The notes beneath the pieces were generated by a model. It did no database searches and had not been told where the DNA came from. It saw only the letters and a program-made list of their open reading frames with translations. Shown one piece after another: positions 24,947-32,736 of a stretch of DNA of 64,000 nt; positions within the stretch are counted from its first letter, which is position 1; each line of letters starts with the position of its first letter. Both the position numbers and the translations under genes were made by a program. Source of the DNA: Xanthomonas sp. (GTDB taxonomy: Bacteria; Pseudomonadota; Gammaproteobacteria; Xanthomonadales; Xanthomonadaceae); NCBI RefSeq assembly GCF_017163755.1, contig NZ_JAFIWC010000004.1, positions 1-64,000 of the forward strand, in the 5' to 3' direction.

Positions 24947-25524
24947 GCCGCGGCGGCGCGACGCGCACCTGCCGCTGACGCGGACGCACGCGACGCCGGC
25001 ATGGACCTGCGCCTGGTGGCCGTGACCGCTGCGACGGCGACGTAGTTCGACGTGGCATGGGCCCCGGGTCTGCCTTCTACGACAAACGGAACCTGCAAGC
25101 GTGAAGCCTCCCGGAAGGGCCAGGTGCAACACGCGACGTTTTCCCTCGTGCGTCTGTCGGCGCTGCCGGAACCGCTGCCAGCCGAACTGCGTCTCGTGCG
25201 GACCCAAGGACTCTTTTCATGCAGCTGGTCCAGCGCCTGACCGCCCATCCGGTGCATGCCGATGGCCGGCAGGTGGCCAACGCCAGTTGCCACGCGGGGC
25301 GGCTCCCGCACCAGACCCGAGAGGCTGCGCCCGACCGCCTAAACAGCAAAGCCCGGCAGACGCAAGGTCTACTGGGGCGCAATCAACTATGACCCGGTAG
25401 ACGTCAGATCAGAACGGTTTGCACATACACCGGACGCCTGGGCGTGAGAATGCCTAAATGGCTTGACGTCAAGGATTGGTGGAATCGCCGAAGGTTGGGA
25501 TATCAACCGGATCCGGGAAATCGG
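24947..25524. other. Intergenic stretch without a recognised gene
   Basis: About 580 bases between the TetR and LacI genes. One short plus-strand frame (25219-25392, 57 residues, beginning MQLVQRLTAHPVHADGRQVANASCHAGRL) has an AAGGA site before its ATG but no recognisable motif. It could be a small gene or a remnant. I see no hairpin with a T-tract. Confidence 0.35.
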
Positions 25525-26607
25525 TCAAAAGGGCCGATGGGAGCCGAGCCCCTGGTCGGGAACTGCGCCAACCGCCCCGTTGCCCCCTGCCCCTGCCGTC
25601 ACCCTACTCCTTGGCGCACCCGTCGACCCGCGCAACATCAAGCTGAAATCCAGCGTCTGCTGAAGCGGCACGTCCACACTTTCAATGATGGCGAGCAGCA
25701 GGTTGACCGCGCGGACACCGATCTCCCGCATGGGTTGCCTGATGGTCGTCAAGGGGGGCGTGAGATAACTGGACGATGCCAGGTCGTCGAAGCCGACGAT
25801 GGACAGGTCGTCCGGCACGCGGATGCCCAGGTCCCGGCAGGCCGCCAGGGCGCCCAGCGCCATCTGGTCGCTGAAGCAGAAGATCGCGGTCGGCACGGGC
25901 GCGCGGGCCAACAGCGCCATCGCGGCCGCGTGGCCGGATTCCACGGAGAAGTCGCCCGGCACGACGGTCAGGTTGCGCAGGCGGCCACGCGCCTTGCCGC
26001 AGGCCCGGGCCCCTTCCAGTCGTTGCTGGTGCAGGGGATTGTCAGGCGGGCCACCGACCACGGCGATCCGCTCGTGCCCCAGTCCATACAGGTGTTCCAT
26101 CACGGCGCGCGCGGCGGCCGCGTTGTCGATGTGGACGCTGGGGATGCCCAGCGCCGGGTCGAACTCGCACCCGTTGACCACCGGCGCGGCAGCGCCCAGC
26201 TGCTTGACGATCTCGCGCGCCGTCGGCGGGAGGCGGTGCCCCAGCACGATCAGGCCGTCCGCCTCGTTGCGCCGGAGCATCTGCGCGTAGCGCTCCTCGC
26301 GGTCGGGCTGGTGTTGGGTATCGCCGAGCAGGACCGCGTAGCCGACAGCCTGCGCCGCTTCCTCCGCGCCCTGCAGGATCTGCGCGAAGAATGGATTGGC
26401 GATGTCCGGGACGGTGACCAGGATCTTGCCGCTGCGCTGGGTCTTGAGCGTCCTGGCGACCGTGTTGGGGACATAGCCCAGCGCGGCGGCGGCCTGCTCG
26501 ATGCGCGTGCGCGTGGCCGGCAGGACTTTTTCCGGCCGGGAAAGCGCGCGCGACACCGTGCCGGCGGAGACGCCGACATGCTTTGCGATGTCGTAAATGG
26601 TTGCCAT
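25525..26607 (-). CDS. LacI-family transcriptional regulator
   Basis: The 360-residue repressor has the LacI helix-turn-helix and hinge at residues 1-60 (ATIYDIAKHVGVSAGTVSRALSRPEKVLPATRTRIEQAAAALGYVPN). The periplasmic-binding-protein-like domain includes ILVTVPDIANPFFAQILQGAEEAAQ, VVNGCEF, SVHIDNAAAARAVMEHL and DLSIVGFDDLASSSYLTPPLTTI. It is divergent from the sugar operon at 26702, and its probable operator (26673-26688) lies between them. A near-identical operator lies at the far end of the locus (35397-35412). The ligand is presumably a sugar or keto-sugar of this pathway. The last 30 residues are low complexity. Confidence 0.92.
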   Translation of the reverse strand: MATIYDIAKHVGVSAGTVSRALSRPEKVLPATRTRIEQAAAALGYVPNTVARTLKTQRSGKILVTVPDIANPFFAQILQGAEEAAQAVGYAVLLGDTQHQPDREERYAQMLRRNEADGLIVLGHRLPPTAREIVKQLGAAAPVVNGCEFDPALGIPSVHIDNAAAARAVMEHLYGLGHERIAVVGGPPDNPLHQQRLEGARACGKARGRLRNLTVVPGDFSVESGHAAAMALLARAPVPTAIFCFSDQMALGALAACRDLGIRVPDDLSIVGFDDLASSSYLTPPLTTIRQPMREIGVRAVNLLLAIIESVDVPLQQTLDFSLMLRGSTGAPRSRVTAGAGGNGAVGAVPDQGLGSHRPF

Positions 26608-26672
26608 GGCTTAGTTCTTCTTTCTGCTGTGCAGCGCACAACGGGTCTTGCGGGAGGCCCATGCTAGGATAA

Positions 26673-26688
26673 ATGCAATCGATTGCAT
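26673..26688. promoter_or_regulatory. LacI-type operator O1
   Basis: ATGCAATCGATTGCAT is a perfect 16-base palindrome with the central CG typical of LacI-family operators. It lies 14 bases before the TTG start of the isomerase gene and 65 bases before the repressor gene, so it can control both. Fifteen of its sixteen bases recur at 35397-35412. Confidence 0.85.
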
Positions 26689-26701
26689 CGGACGAATCAC
26701 G

Positions 26702-27754
26702 TTGAAGACGCTCAAGGGTCCGGCGCTGTTCCTGGCGCAGTTCATCGGCGACAAACCTCCCTTCGATCGCTTGGACACGCTGGCCGGGTGGGCCGCGGGC
26801 CTGGGCTATTCTGGCCTACAAGTCCCGACCAGCGCGCCCCACCTGTTCGATCTGGCCCAGGCCGCGCGCAGCCAGGCGTACTGCGACGATGTCGCCGGCA
26901 TGCTGGCCGGGCACGGCCTGCAGATCACCGAGCTGTCCACCCACCTGCAAGGGCAACTGGTCGCCGTCCACCCCGCCTACGACGACCTGTTCGACGGATT
27001 CGCACCGCCGGACAAGCGCGGCGATCCCGCCGCCCGCCAGGCCTGGGCGGTGGAACAGTTGCGGTTGGCGGCCAAGGCCAGCCAGCGCCTGGGGCTGACG
27101 GCGCATGCCACGTTCTCCGGCGCGCTGGCCTGGCCCTACTTCTATCCCTGGCCGCAACGCCCGCCCGGCTTGGTGGAAGCAGCCTTCGCCGAACTCGGCC
27201 GCCGCTGGCGCCCCATCCTCGATGCCTTCGACGCCTGCGGCGTGGACCTGTGCTTCGAGATCCACCCGGGCGAGGACCTGCACGACGGCGCGACCTTCGA
27301 GCGCTTCCTCGAGGTGGTCGACCACCACCCGCGCGCCAGGATCCTGTACGACCCCAGCCACCTGCTGCTGCAGCAGATGGACTACCTGGGCTTCATCGAC
27401 CGGTATCACGCGCGCATCGGCATCTTCCACGTCAAGGACGCGGAGTACCGCGCCAGTGCGCGCAGCGGCGTCTATGGCGGTTACCAGGACTGGATCGATC
27501 GTCCGGGGCGGTTCCGTTCGCTCGGCGATGGCCAGATCGACTTCAAGGCGATCTTCTCGAAGTTCGCGCAATACGATTTCCCGGGCTGGGCAGTGCTGGA
27601 GTGGGAGTGCTGCCTGAAGCATCCGGAAGACGGCGCACGCGAGGGTGCCGCGTTCATCCGCGACCACATCATCCGCGTGACCGAACGCGCCTTCGACGAC
27701 TTTGCCGACAGCGGCGCCGATCCGGAATCGCTGCGCCGCATGCTGGGGACCTGA
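26702..27754 (+). CDS. Cytoplasmic sugar phosphate isomerase/epimerase-like TIM barrel
   Basis: This 350-residue AP-endonuclease-2-type TIM barrel has a divalent-metal site readable in four strands: Glu in LCFEIHPGEDLHDG, Asp/His in RILYDPSHLLLQQMDY, His in IGIFHVKDAEY and Glu in AVLEWECCLK. Family members isomerise or epimerise sugars and keto-sugars. I chose TTG 26702 because the operator palindrome occupies 26673-26688, and the earlier in-frame codons would place it inside the coding region. There is no signal peptide, unlike the other two TIM barrels of the locus. It is first in the five-gene plus-strand operon. Confidence 0.83.
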   Translation: MKTLKGPALFLAQFIGDKPPFDRLDTLAGWAAGLGYSGLQVPTSAPHLFDLAQAARSQAYCDDVAGMLAGHGLQITELSTHLQGQLVAVHPAYDDLFDGFAPPDKRGDPAARQAWAVEQLRLAAKASQRLGLTAHATFSGALAWPYFYPWPQRPPGLVEAAFAELGRRWRPILDAFDACGVDLCFEIHPGEDLHDGATFERFLEVVDHHPRARILYDPSHLLLQQMDYLGFIDRYHARIGIFHVKDAEYRASARSGVYGGYQDWIDRPGRFRSLGDGQIDFKAIFSKFAQYDFPGWAVLEWECCLKHPEDGAREGAAFIRDHIIRVTERAFDDFADSGADPESLRRMLGT

Positions 27755-27781
27755 GCCAATACCGCCCTGGGAGGGGAAGCC

Positions 27782-29014
27782 ATGACGCACACCATGTCGC
27801 GCTTGGGCGCGATGATGTTTCTGCAGTTCTTCATCTGGGGCGCATGGTTCGTGACCCTGGGGACCTATCTGGTGCAGGGACCCCTGCAGGCCAGCGCGAG
27901 CCAGGTGGCGACGGCCTTCCTCAGCCAGTCCATCGGCGCCATCGTGGCGCCGTTCCTGGTCGGCCTGATCGCCGATCGCTACTTCGCGGCGCAACGCATC
28001 CTCGCGGTGCTGCACCTCGCCGGCGCGGCGCTCATGTGGCTGGCGTCCACGGCGACGAGCTTCGGCATGTTCTCCGCCTGCGTCATGGCGTACATGCTGC
28101 TGTTCATGCCGACGCTGGCACTGGCCAACAGCGTGGCGATGCGGCACATGCAATCGCCCGAAAAGCAGTTTCCGCTCGTGCGGGTGGCCGGCAGCGTCGG
28201 CTGGATCGTGGCGGGCGTGCTGATCGGCTGGCTGGGCTGGGAACAGGCGCACCGGCTCGAGCTGACGTTCCGGATGGCGGCGCTGGCGTCGCTGGCCCTG
28301 GGCTTGTACGCCTTCACCCTGCCGCACACGCCGCCGCTGGCGCAACAGCGCGACGCCGGGCTGGGGCAGATGCTGGGACTGGACTCGCTGCGGCTGCTGA
28401 AGTCGCGCTCCTACCTGGTGTTCTTCCTGGCGTCCATCGCCATCTGCATCCCGCTGGCGTTCTACTACAACTTCACCAACCCGTATCTCAACGATCTGGG
28501 CGTGCGCGGCGCGGCCGGCCTGCAGTCGCTGGGCCAGGTCTCCGAAGTCCTGCTGATGCTGGCCATGCCGTTCCTGTTCGTGCGGCTGGGGGTCAAGACG
28601 ATGCTGGCGGTGGGCATGGCGGCGTGGGTGGTGCGCTACGCCATGTTCGCCTTCGGCGATGCGGGCGGCGGCTTCTCCTTGCTGGTGATCGGCATCGTGC
28701 TGCACGGCATCTGCTACGACTTCTTCTTCGTCACCGGCCAGATCTACACCGATGCGCATGCCGGCCCCGCCGCGCGCAGCAGCGCGCAGGGGTTCATCAC
28801 CCTGGCCACGTACGGCGTGGGCATGTTGATCGGCACGTTCCTGTCCGGCGCGGTCGTGGAGCACTACACCACGGCGGCGGGCCCGGACTGGCAGCAGATC
28901 TGGCTGTTCCCGGCAGGCGTGGCGCTGGTCGTGCTGGTCGCCTTCCTGTTGCTGTTCCGCGACCGGCCGGTCGTCGCGGCCGTGCCCTCCACGCCTGAGA
29001 ACCCCACCCGATGA
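27782..29014 (+). CDS. MFS transporter of the nucleoside:H+ symporter (NupG-like) type
   Basis: The 410-residue inner-membrane protein has about 12 hydrophobic segments. The N-terminus MSRLGAMMFLQFFIWGAWFVTLGTYL and the loop SIGAIVAPFLVGLIADRYFAAQRILAVLHLAGA match the NupG/XapB family. Many homologues of this group sit in sugar loci with Gfo/Idh dehydrogenases and isomerases, so a monosaccharide, keto-sugar or glycoside is a likelier substrate here than a nucleoside. The end overlaps the next gene as ATGA. A GGGAGG ribosome site precedes the ATG. Confidence 0.87.
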   Translation: MTHTMSRLGAMMFLQFFIWGAWFVTLGTYLVQGPLQASASQVATAFLSQSIGAIVAPFLVGLIADRYFAAQRILAVLHLAGAALMWLASTATSFGMFSACVMAYMLLFMPTLALANSVAMRHMQSPEKQFPLVRVAGSVGWIVAGVLIGWLGWEQAHRLELTFRMAALASLALGLYAFTLPHTPPLAQQRDAGLGQMLGLDSLRLLKSRSYLVFFLASIAICIPLAFYYNFTNPYLNDLGVRGAAGLQSLGQVSEVLLMLAMPFLFVRLGVKTMLAVGMAAWVVRYAMFAFGDAGGGFSLLVIGIVLHGICYDFFFVTGQIYTDAHAGPAARSSAQGFITLATYGVGMLIGTFLSGAVVEHYTTAAGPDWQQIWLFPAGVALVVLVAFLLLFRDRPVVAAVPSTPENPTR

Positions 29015-30135
29015 GCAAGCTTGGAATCGCCATCGTCGGCACCGGCATGATCGGCGCCGTGCATCGTCGCGCGGCGCTGCTGGCCGGTGCCGTGGTCCGC
29101 GGCGTAGCCGCCTCTTCCCCGCAACGCGCACGCGACGTGGCCCAGTCATGGGATGTCCCGCGCGCCTATCGCGACATCGAGGACGTGGTCGCCGATCCGC
29201 AGGTGCAGGTCGTGCACGTCTGCACGCCCAACCATCTGCACCGCGCCATGGCGCAGGCGGCGCTGCAAGCCGGCAAGCACGTGATCTGCGAGAAGCCGCT
29301 GGCCACGACGTTGCAGGACGCCCAGGCCCTGGCGGCATTGGCCGCCTCGACCGGGCTGGTCGCCACGGTGCCCTTCGTCTACCGCTACCACCCGGTGGTC
29401 CGCGAAGCGCGCGCGCGCATCGCGCAGGGCGAACTGGGGCCGCTGCGCCTGATCCACGGCAGCTACCTGCAGGACTGGCTGCTGGACCCGGCCAGCAACA
29501 ACTGGCGCGTGGACCCGGCACTGGGCGGCGCGTCGCGCGTGTTCGCCGACATCGGCTCGCACTGGTGCGACCTGGTGGAATGGGTCGGCGGCGAGCGGTT
29601 CGTCGAGGTCAGCGCGGCGTTCGCCACCGTGATCGCCGAACGCGGCGCCGTCACCGGGCAGAGCTTCACCACGCCGGCGGGGGGCGGCGCGATGCAGACG
29701 GTATCGAGCGAGGACGTGGCCGCGGCGATGTTCAGGACCGGCGCGGGCACGCTGGCGTCATTGACGGTCAGCCAGGTCTCGGCGGGACGCCGCAATCGCC
29801 TCTGGTTCGAGATCGATGGCGCCAGGGCCAGCGTGGCGTTCGACCAGGAGGACGCCGAACGGCTGTGGATCGGCCGGCCCGACCAGCGCGAGGAAATCTT
29901 CGTGCGCGGGCCGGGTGCCGGCAGTGCCGAACAACGCCGGCTGTCGACGTTGCCGGCCGGGCACGCGCAGGGCTACGGCGATTGCTTCGAGGCGTTTGTC
30001 GCCGACACCTATCGCGCCATCGAAGGCGAGCGGCCGCAAGGCCTGCCCACCTTCGAAGACGGGTTGCGCTCGGCGCTGATCGTCGATCGCGTCATCACAT
30101 CGGCCAGGACGCGCGCCTGGACAGACATCGGTTGA
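29011..30135 (+). CDS. Gfo/Idh/MocA-family sugar dehydrogenase
   Basis: The 374-residue cytoplasmic oxidoreductase has LGIAIVGTGMIGAVHRRAALLAGAVVRGVAAS for nucleotide binding, the EKP motif in VICEKPLATTLQDAQALAAL, and the second-domain motif GGASRVFADIGSHWCDLVEWVGG (DxGxHxxD). Enzymes of this subfamily interconvert sugars and their 3-keto forms with NAD(P). In this operon it is the likely reductase of the imported keto-sugar. It is translationally coupled to the transporter gene. Confidence 0.88.
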   Translation: MSKLGIAIVGTGMIGAVHRRAALLAGAVVRGVAASSPQRARDVAQSWDVPRAYRDIEDVVADPQVQVVHVCTPNHLHRAMAQAALQAGKHVICEKPLATTLQDAQALAALAASTGLVATVPFVYRYHPVVREARARIAQGELGPLRLIHGSYLQDWLLDPASNNWRVDPALGGASRVFADIGSHWCDLVEWVGGERFVEVSAAFATVIAERGAVTGQSFTTPAGGGAMQTVSSEDVAAAMFRTGAGTLASLTVSQVSAGRRNRLWFEIDGARASVAFDQEDAERLWIGRPDQREEIFVRGPGAGSAEQRRLSTLPAGHAQGYGDCFEAFVADTYRAIEGERPQGLPTFEDGLRSALIVDRVITSARTRAWTDIG

Positions 30136-30154
30136 ATCCCGGGAGGACTCCTTG

Positions 30155-31021
30155 ATGAACACCCCTGCACGCAGGACCGCGACCCTCGCACTGCTGTTCC
30201 TCGTTGCCCTGCCCGCCTTCGCACGCGAAGCCGCTGGCCCGCAGAAACCCATCGCGGTGCAGATGTACACGCTGCGCAACGCCGGCTCGCTCGACCAACA
30301 GTTGAAGATCGTCCACGACGCGGGCGTGGGCGCGGTGGAAACGGTCGGCACGCAGAACGTCAGCGCTGCGGAACTCAAGCGGCTGCTGGACAGGTATGCG
30401 ATCAAGGCGATCTCGTCCCACGTGCAACTGGCCGAGCTGCGCAAGGACCTGGACGGCGTTGTGGCCTTCAACCGGTCGATCGGCAACACGACGCTGGTGG
30501 TGCCCTACCTGGACGAGAAGGATCGGCCGACCGATGCCGCGGGATGGACCGCATTGGGCAAGGAACTGGGCCAGATCGCGAAGCGGGTACGGGCCAAGGG
30601 TCTGCGCCTGGCCTACCACAACCACGACTTCGAACTGGTCGACTTCAATGGCAAGACGGGCCTGGAACTGCTGTTCGCAGCCGCCGGCCCCGACCTGCAG
30701 ACCGAGCTGGACCTGGCCTGGGTCGCGCGCGCGGGCTACGACCCGGCGGCGATGCTGGGCAAGTTCAAGGGCCGCATGTTCGCGGTACACGCCAAGGACA
30801 ATGCGCCGAAAGGCCAGGCCGAGGATGAGGGCGGTTTCGCCGCCGTGGGCCAGGGCGTGCTGGACTGGAACGCGATCCTGCCTGCCGCGGCGGGTGCCGG
30901 CGTGCGCTGGTACATCATCGAGCACGACCGTCCGCGCGATCCGGCCGCGGTCGTCCAGACCGGCGCGGACTACCTGCGTGAACACCTGCCCGCCAGCCTG
31001 CCCGCCAACGCACAGCGCTAG
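30155..31021 (+). CDS. Exported sugar isomerase/epimerase-like TIM barrel
   Basis: The 288-residue protein has a Sec signal peptide (MNTPARRTATLALLFLVALPAFA-REAAG) and should act in the periplasm. The mature part is an AP-endonuclease-2-type barrel: PIAVQMYTLRNAGSLDQQLKIVHDAGVGAVETVG, LRLAYHNHDFELVDF, TELDLAWVARAGYDP, GRMFAVHAKDNA and WYIIEHDRPRDPAA supply the metal-site residues. ATG 30155 has a GGGAGGA ribosome site at 30141-30147. Export of this fold suggests that it handles a keto-sugar produced outside the cytoplasm by the dehydrogenase complex. Confidence 0.83.
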   Translation: MNTPARRTATLALLFLVALPAFAREAAGPQKPIAVQMYTLRNAGSLDQQLKIVHDAGVGAVETVGTQNVSAAELKRLLDRYAIKAISSHVQLAELRKDLDGVVAFNRSIGNTTLVVPYLDEKDRPTDAAGWTALGKELGQIAKRVRAKGLRLAYHNHDFELVDFNGKTGLELLFAAAGPDLQTELDLAWVARAGYDPAAMLGKFKGRMFAVHAKDNAPKGQAEDEGGFAAVGQGVLDWNAILPAAAGAGVRWYIIEHDRPRDPAAVVQTGADYLREHLPASLPANAQR

Positions 31022-31039
31022 CCCGCGAAGGAGCCCCGC

Positions 31040-31336
31040 TTGAAAACGATCCTGACAGTGGCCGCAGTTCTACTGGGGGCGACGCTTGCGACCACGGCGT
31101 GGTCCAAGGACGACCCTGCGGCCGGCGCGCAGCTCTACGCAACGAACTGCACGGCCTGCCACGGCGCCGATCGCGCGGGCGTCCCCGGCGCGTTCCCCGC
31201 GCTCACCGACGTGGGCAAGCGGCTGGAGCCCGCGCAGATCAAGGAGAAGATCAGCAAGGGCGGTGGGTTGATGCCGCCCTTTTCCCAGCTGTCCCAACAG
31301 GATATCGACAACATCGCCAGCTTCCTGGCGCAATAG
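31040..31336 (+). CDS. Class I cytochrome c, periplasmic
   Basis: The 98-residue protein has a signal peptide (MKTILTVAAVLLGATLATTAWS), a single haem site CTACH (Cys37, Cys40, His41) and a distal Met78 in GGLMPPF. The start is a TTG preceded by GAAGGAG. It is the last gene of the plus-strand operon and is the obvious electron acceptor for the FAD dehydrogenase encoded by the converging operon. Confidence 0.9.
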   Translation: MKTILTVAAVLLGATLATTAWSKDDPAAGAQLYATNCTACHGADRAGVPGAFPALTDVGKRLEPAQIKEKISKGGGLMPPFSQLSQQDIDNIASFLAQ

Positions 31337-31345
31337 GATGCCGGC

Positions 31346-31368
31346 GCCGGCGCCAGCTGCGCGCCGGC
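31346..31368. terminator. Hairpin between the two convergent sugar operons
   Basis: GCCGGCGC (31346-31353) and GCGCCGGC (31361-31368) pair perfectly around a seven-base loop, exactly between the cytochrome and DUF1080 stops. There is no T-tract, so it may end or protect both transcripts rather than act as a classical intrinsic terminator. Confidence 0.4.
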
Positions 31369-31372
31369 GGCG

Positions 31373-32116
31373 CTACAGCTCGCGCACCCAGATGTTGCGG
31401 TAGCTGACCTTGGAATCGTGCTCCTGCAGGGAGATCGGCGCGCACGCATGCGGCGAGTACGAAGGCGCGCCGATGTACTCGGTCTTGCCCGACAGGACGG
31501 TGTCGTCCTGCACCAGGACGCCGTTGTGCAGGACGGTGATGCGGGCGGGTGAAATGAGCCCGCCCCCCGGCGAGAAGCGCGGCGCCTTCCAGACGATGTC
31601 GTAGGCCTGCCATTCGCCCGGCGCACGCGAGGCGTTCACCAGCGGAATGGCCTGCTTGTAGATCGAGCCGGCCTGGCCGTTGGCATAGGTCGGGTTGTTG
31701 TAGCTGTCGAGCACCTGCAGCTCATACAGGTCCTGCAGGAAGATGCCGCTGTTGCCCCGCTGCTGGCCGTCGAAACCCCGGGTCGCGGTGGGCGTGCGCC
31801 ACTCGACATGCAGCTGGATGTCGCAGAAGCGCTGCTTGGTGCGGATGCCCTTGCTCCCCGGCACCACGGTCAGCGCGCCGCCGGCCACGCTCCAGGGTAC
31901 GCGTCCGCCCTGCTCCGACTCCCAGGCGGAGAGATCCTTGCTACCGAACAGCACGATCGCGTCGGAGGGCGCGCGGCCCGCGGGCGTGGCCACGACCGCG
32001 GGCACGGGCGTCCACGCCTCGGTCTTGGTCGGATCGCGCGGCAGGTCGCCGCTGGCCTGCGCGAACGCAGGCGCCGCGGCCAGCAGGCAGGCCGCCATCA
32101 GCAGGGGTCTGGTCAT
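31373..32116 (-). CDS. Exported DUF1080 (3-keto-disaccharide hydrolase-type) protein
   Basis: The 247-residue protein has a signal peptide (MTRPLLMAACLLAAAPAFAQA). The DUF1080 beta-sandwich is visible in DAIVLFGSKDLSAWESEQGGRVPWSVAGGALTVVPGSKGIRTKQRFCDIQLHVEWRTP, the RGNSGIFLQDLYELQVLDSYNNPTYANGQAGSIYKQ core, and the C-terminal KVSYRNIWVREL. Proteins with this domain have been shown to cleave 3-keto-glycosides. ATG 32116 is chosen because the signal peptide starts there. It closes the minus-strand operon whose earlier genes make the dehydrogenase that could generate such 3-keto substrates. Confidence 0.87.
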   Translation of the reverse strand: MTRPLLMAACLLAAAPAFAQASGDLPRDPTKTEAWTPVPAVVATPAGRAPSDAIVLFGSKDLSAWESEQGGRVPWSVAGGALTVVPGSKGIRTKQRFCDIQLHVEWRTPTATRGFDGQQRGNSGIFLQDLYELQVLDSYNNPTYANGQAGSIYKQAIPLVNASRAPGEWQAYDIVWKAPRFSPGGGLISPARITVLHNGVLVQDDTVLSGKTEYIGAPSYSPHACAPISLQEHDSKVSYRNIWVREL

Positions 32117-32160
32117 GGTGTTCCCGGGAAAGTGGTGCATGGGCGAAGCGGTGCGGTCCA

Positions 32161-32736
32161 TCAGCTGGTCGCCCACGCGGGCGTACCGGGGGCATAGGCC
32201 AAGTCGCCGTCGTAGCGACCCGGCACGGCGACGTACCGCAGCACTTCGGTCGCGGCGACCTTCGAGGTGAAGAAGCTGAAGATGACCAGTTGCTTGATCA
32301 TCGTGAAGTGATGCGGCATCGCGTCGGCCACTTTGGCGGTGCCGGTGTCGGCCACGTCGACGGCGTGTTTCCTGGCTTCTGCATCCAGCGCGCGCAGCAG
32401 CTCGGTGCGGGCCTGCGGGGTGAGCGACACGAAGCGGCCGCCGGCGCGCTTGTCGATATCGGCCAGGCCGGCACGGAACGCCGCCTGCTGCTGGGCGGTG
32501 TAGCAGTCGGTGACGAATTGCGCCATGAACAGGCCCACGCCGGCGTCCTTCGCCCCCGGTGTCTTGGTTCGCGGCAGGATGGTCTCGGCGATCTCGTCCA
32601 GCGTGCCGACATCGGCGGCGGAGAAGGCGTTCTTCGCCCCGGCGGCCGGCGCCTGTGCATGGGCGAGCGCGGGCAGGCCGACCATGGCCGCGCCCGTGGC
32701 GGCGACGATCATCTTCAGCAGTTCGCGGCGTTCCAT
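32161..32736 (-). CDS. Gluconate 2-dehydrogenase subunit 3-like (gamma) subunit, Tat-exported
   Basis: The 191-residue protein has a twin-arginine leader (MERRELLKMIVAATGAAMVGLPALAHA) and the subunit-3 body with LDEIAETILPRTKTPGAKDAGVGLFMAQFVTDCYTAQQQAAF and KQLVIFSFFTSKVAATEVLRYVAVPGRYDGDL. In FAD-dependent dehydrogenase complexes this small subunit carries the Tat signal that exports the folded FAD subunit, which lacks a signal of its own. The ATG overlaps the stop of the GMC gene by one base. Confidence 0.9.
   Translation of the reverse strand: MERRELLKMIVAATGAAMVGLPALAHAQAPAAGAKNAFSAADVGTLDEIAETILPRTKTPGAKDAGVGLFMAQFVTDCYTAQQQAAFRAGLADIDKRAGGRFVSLTPQARTELLRALDAEARKHAVDVADTGTAKVADAMPHHFTMIKQLVIFSFFTSKVAATEVLRYVAVPGRYDGDLAYAPGTPAWATS

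Noticed and set aside
25219-25392. 57-residue frame with an AAGGA site
   Set aside because: No family, domain or conservation evidence can be seen; kept only as a remark in the intergenic entry.
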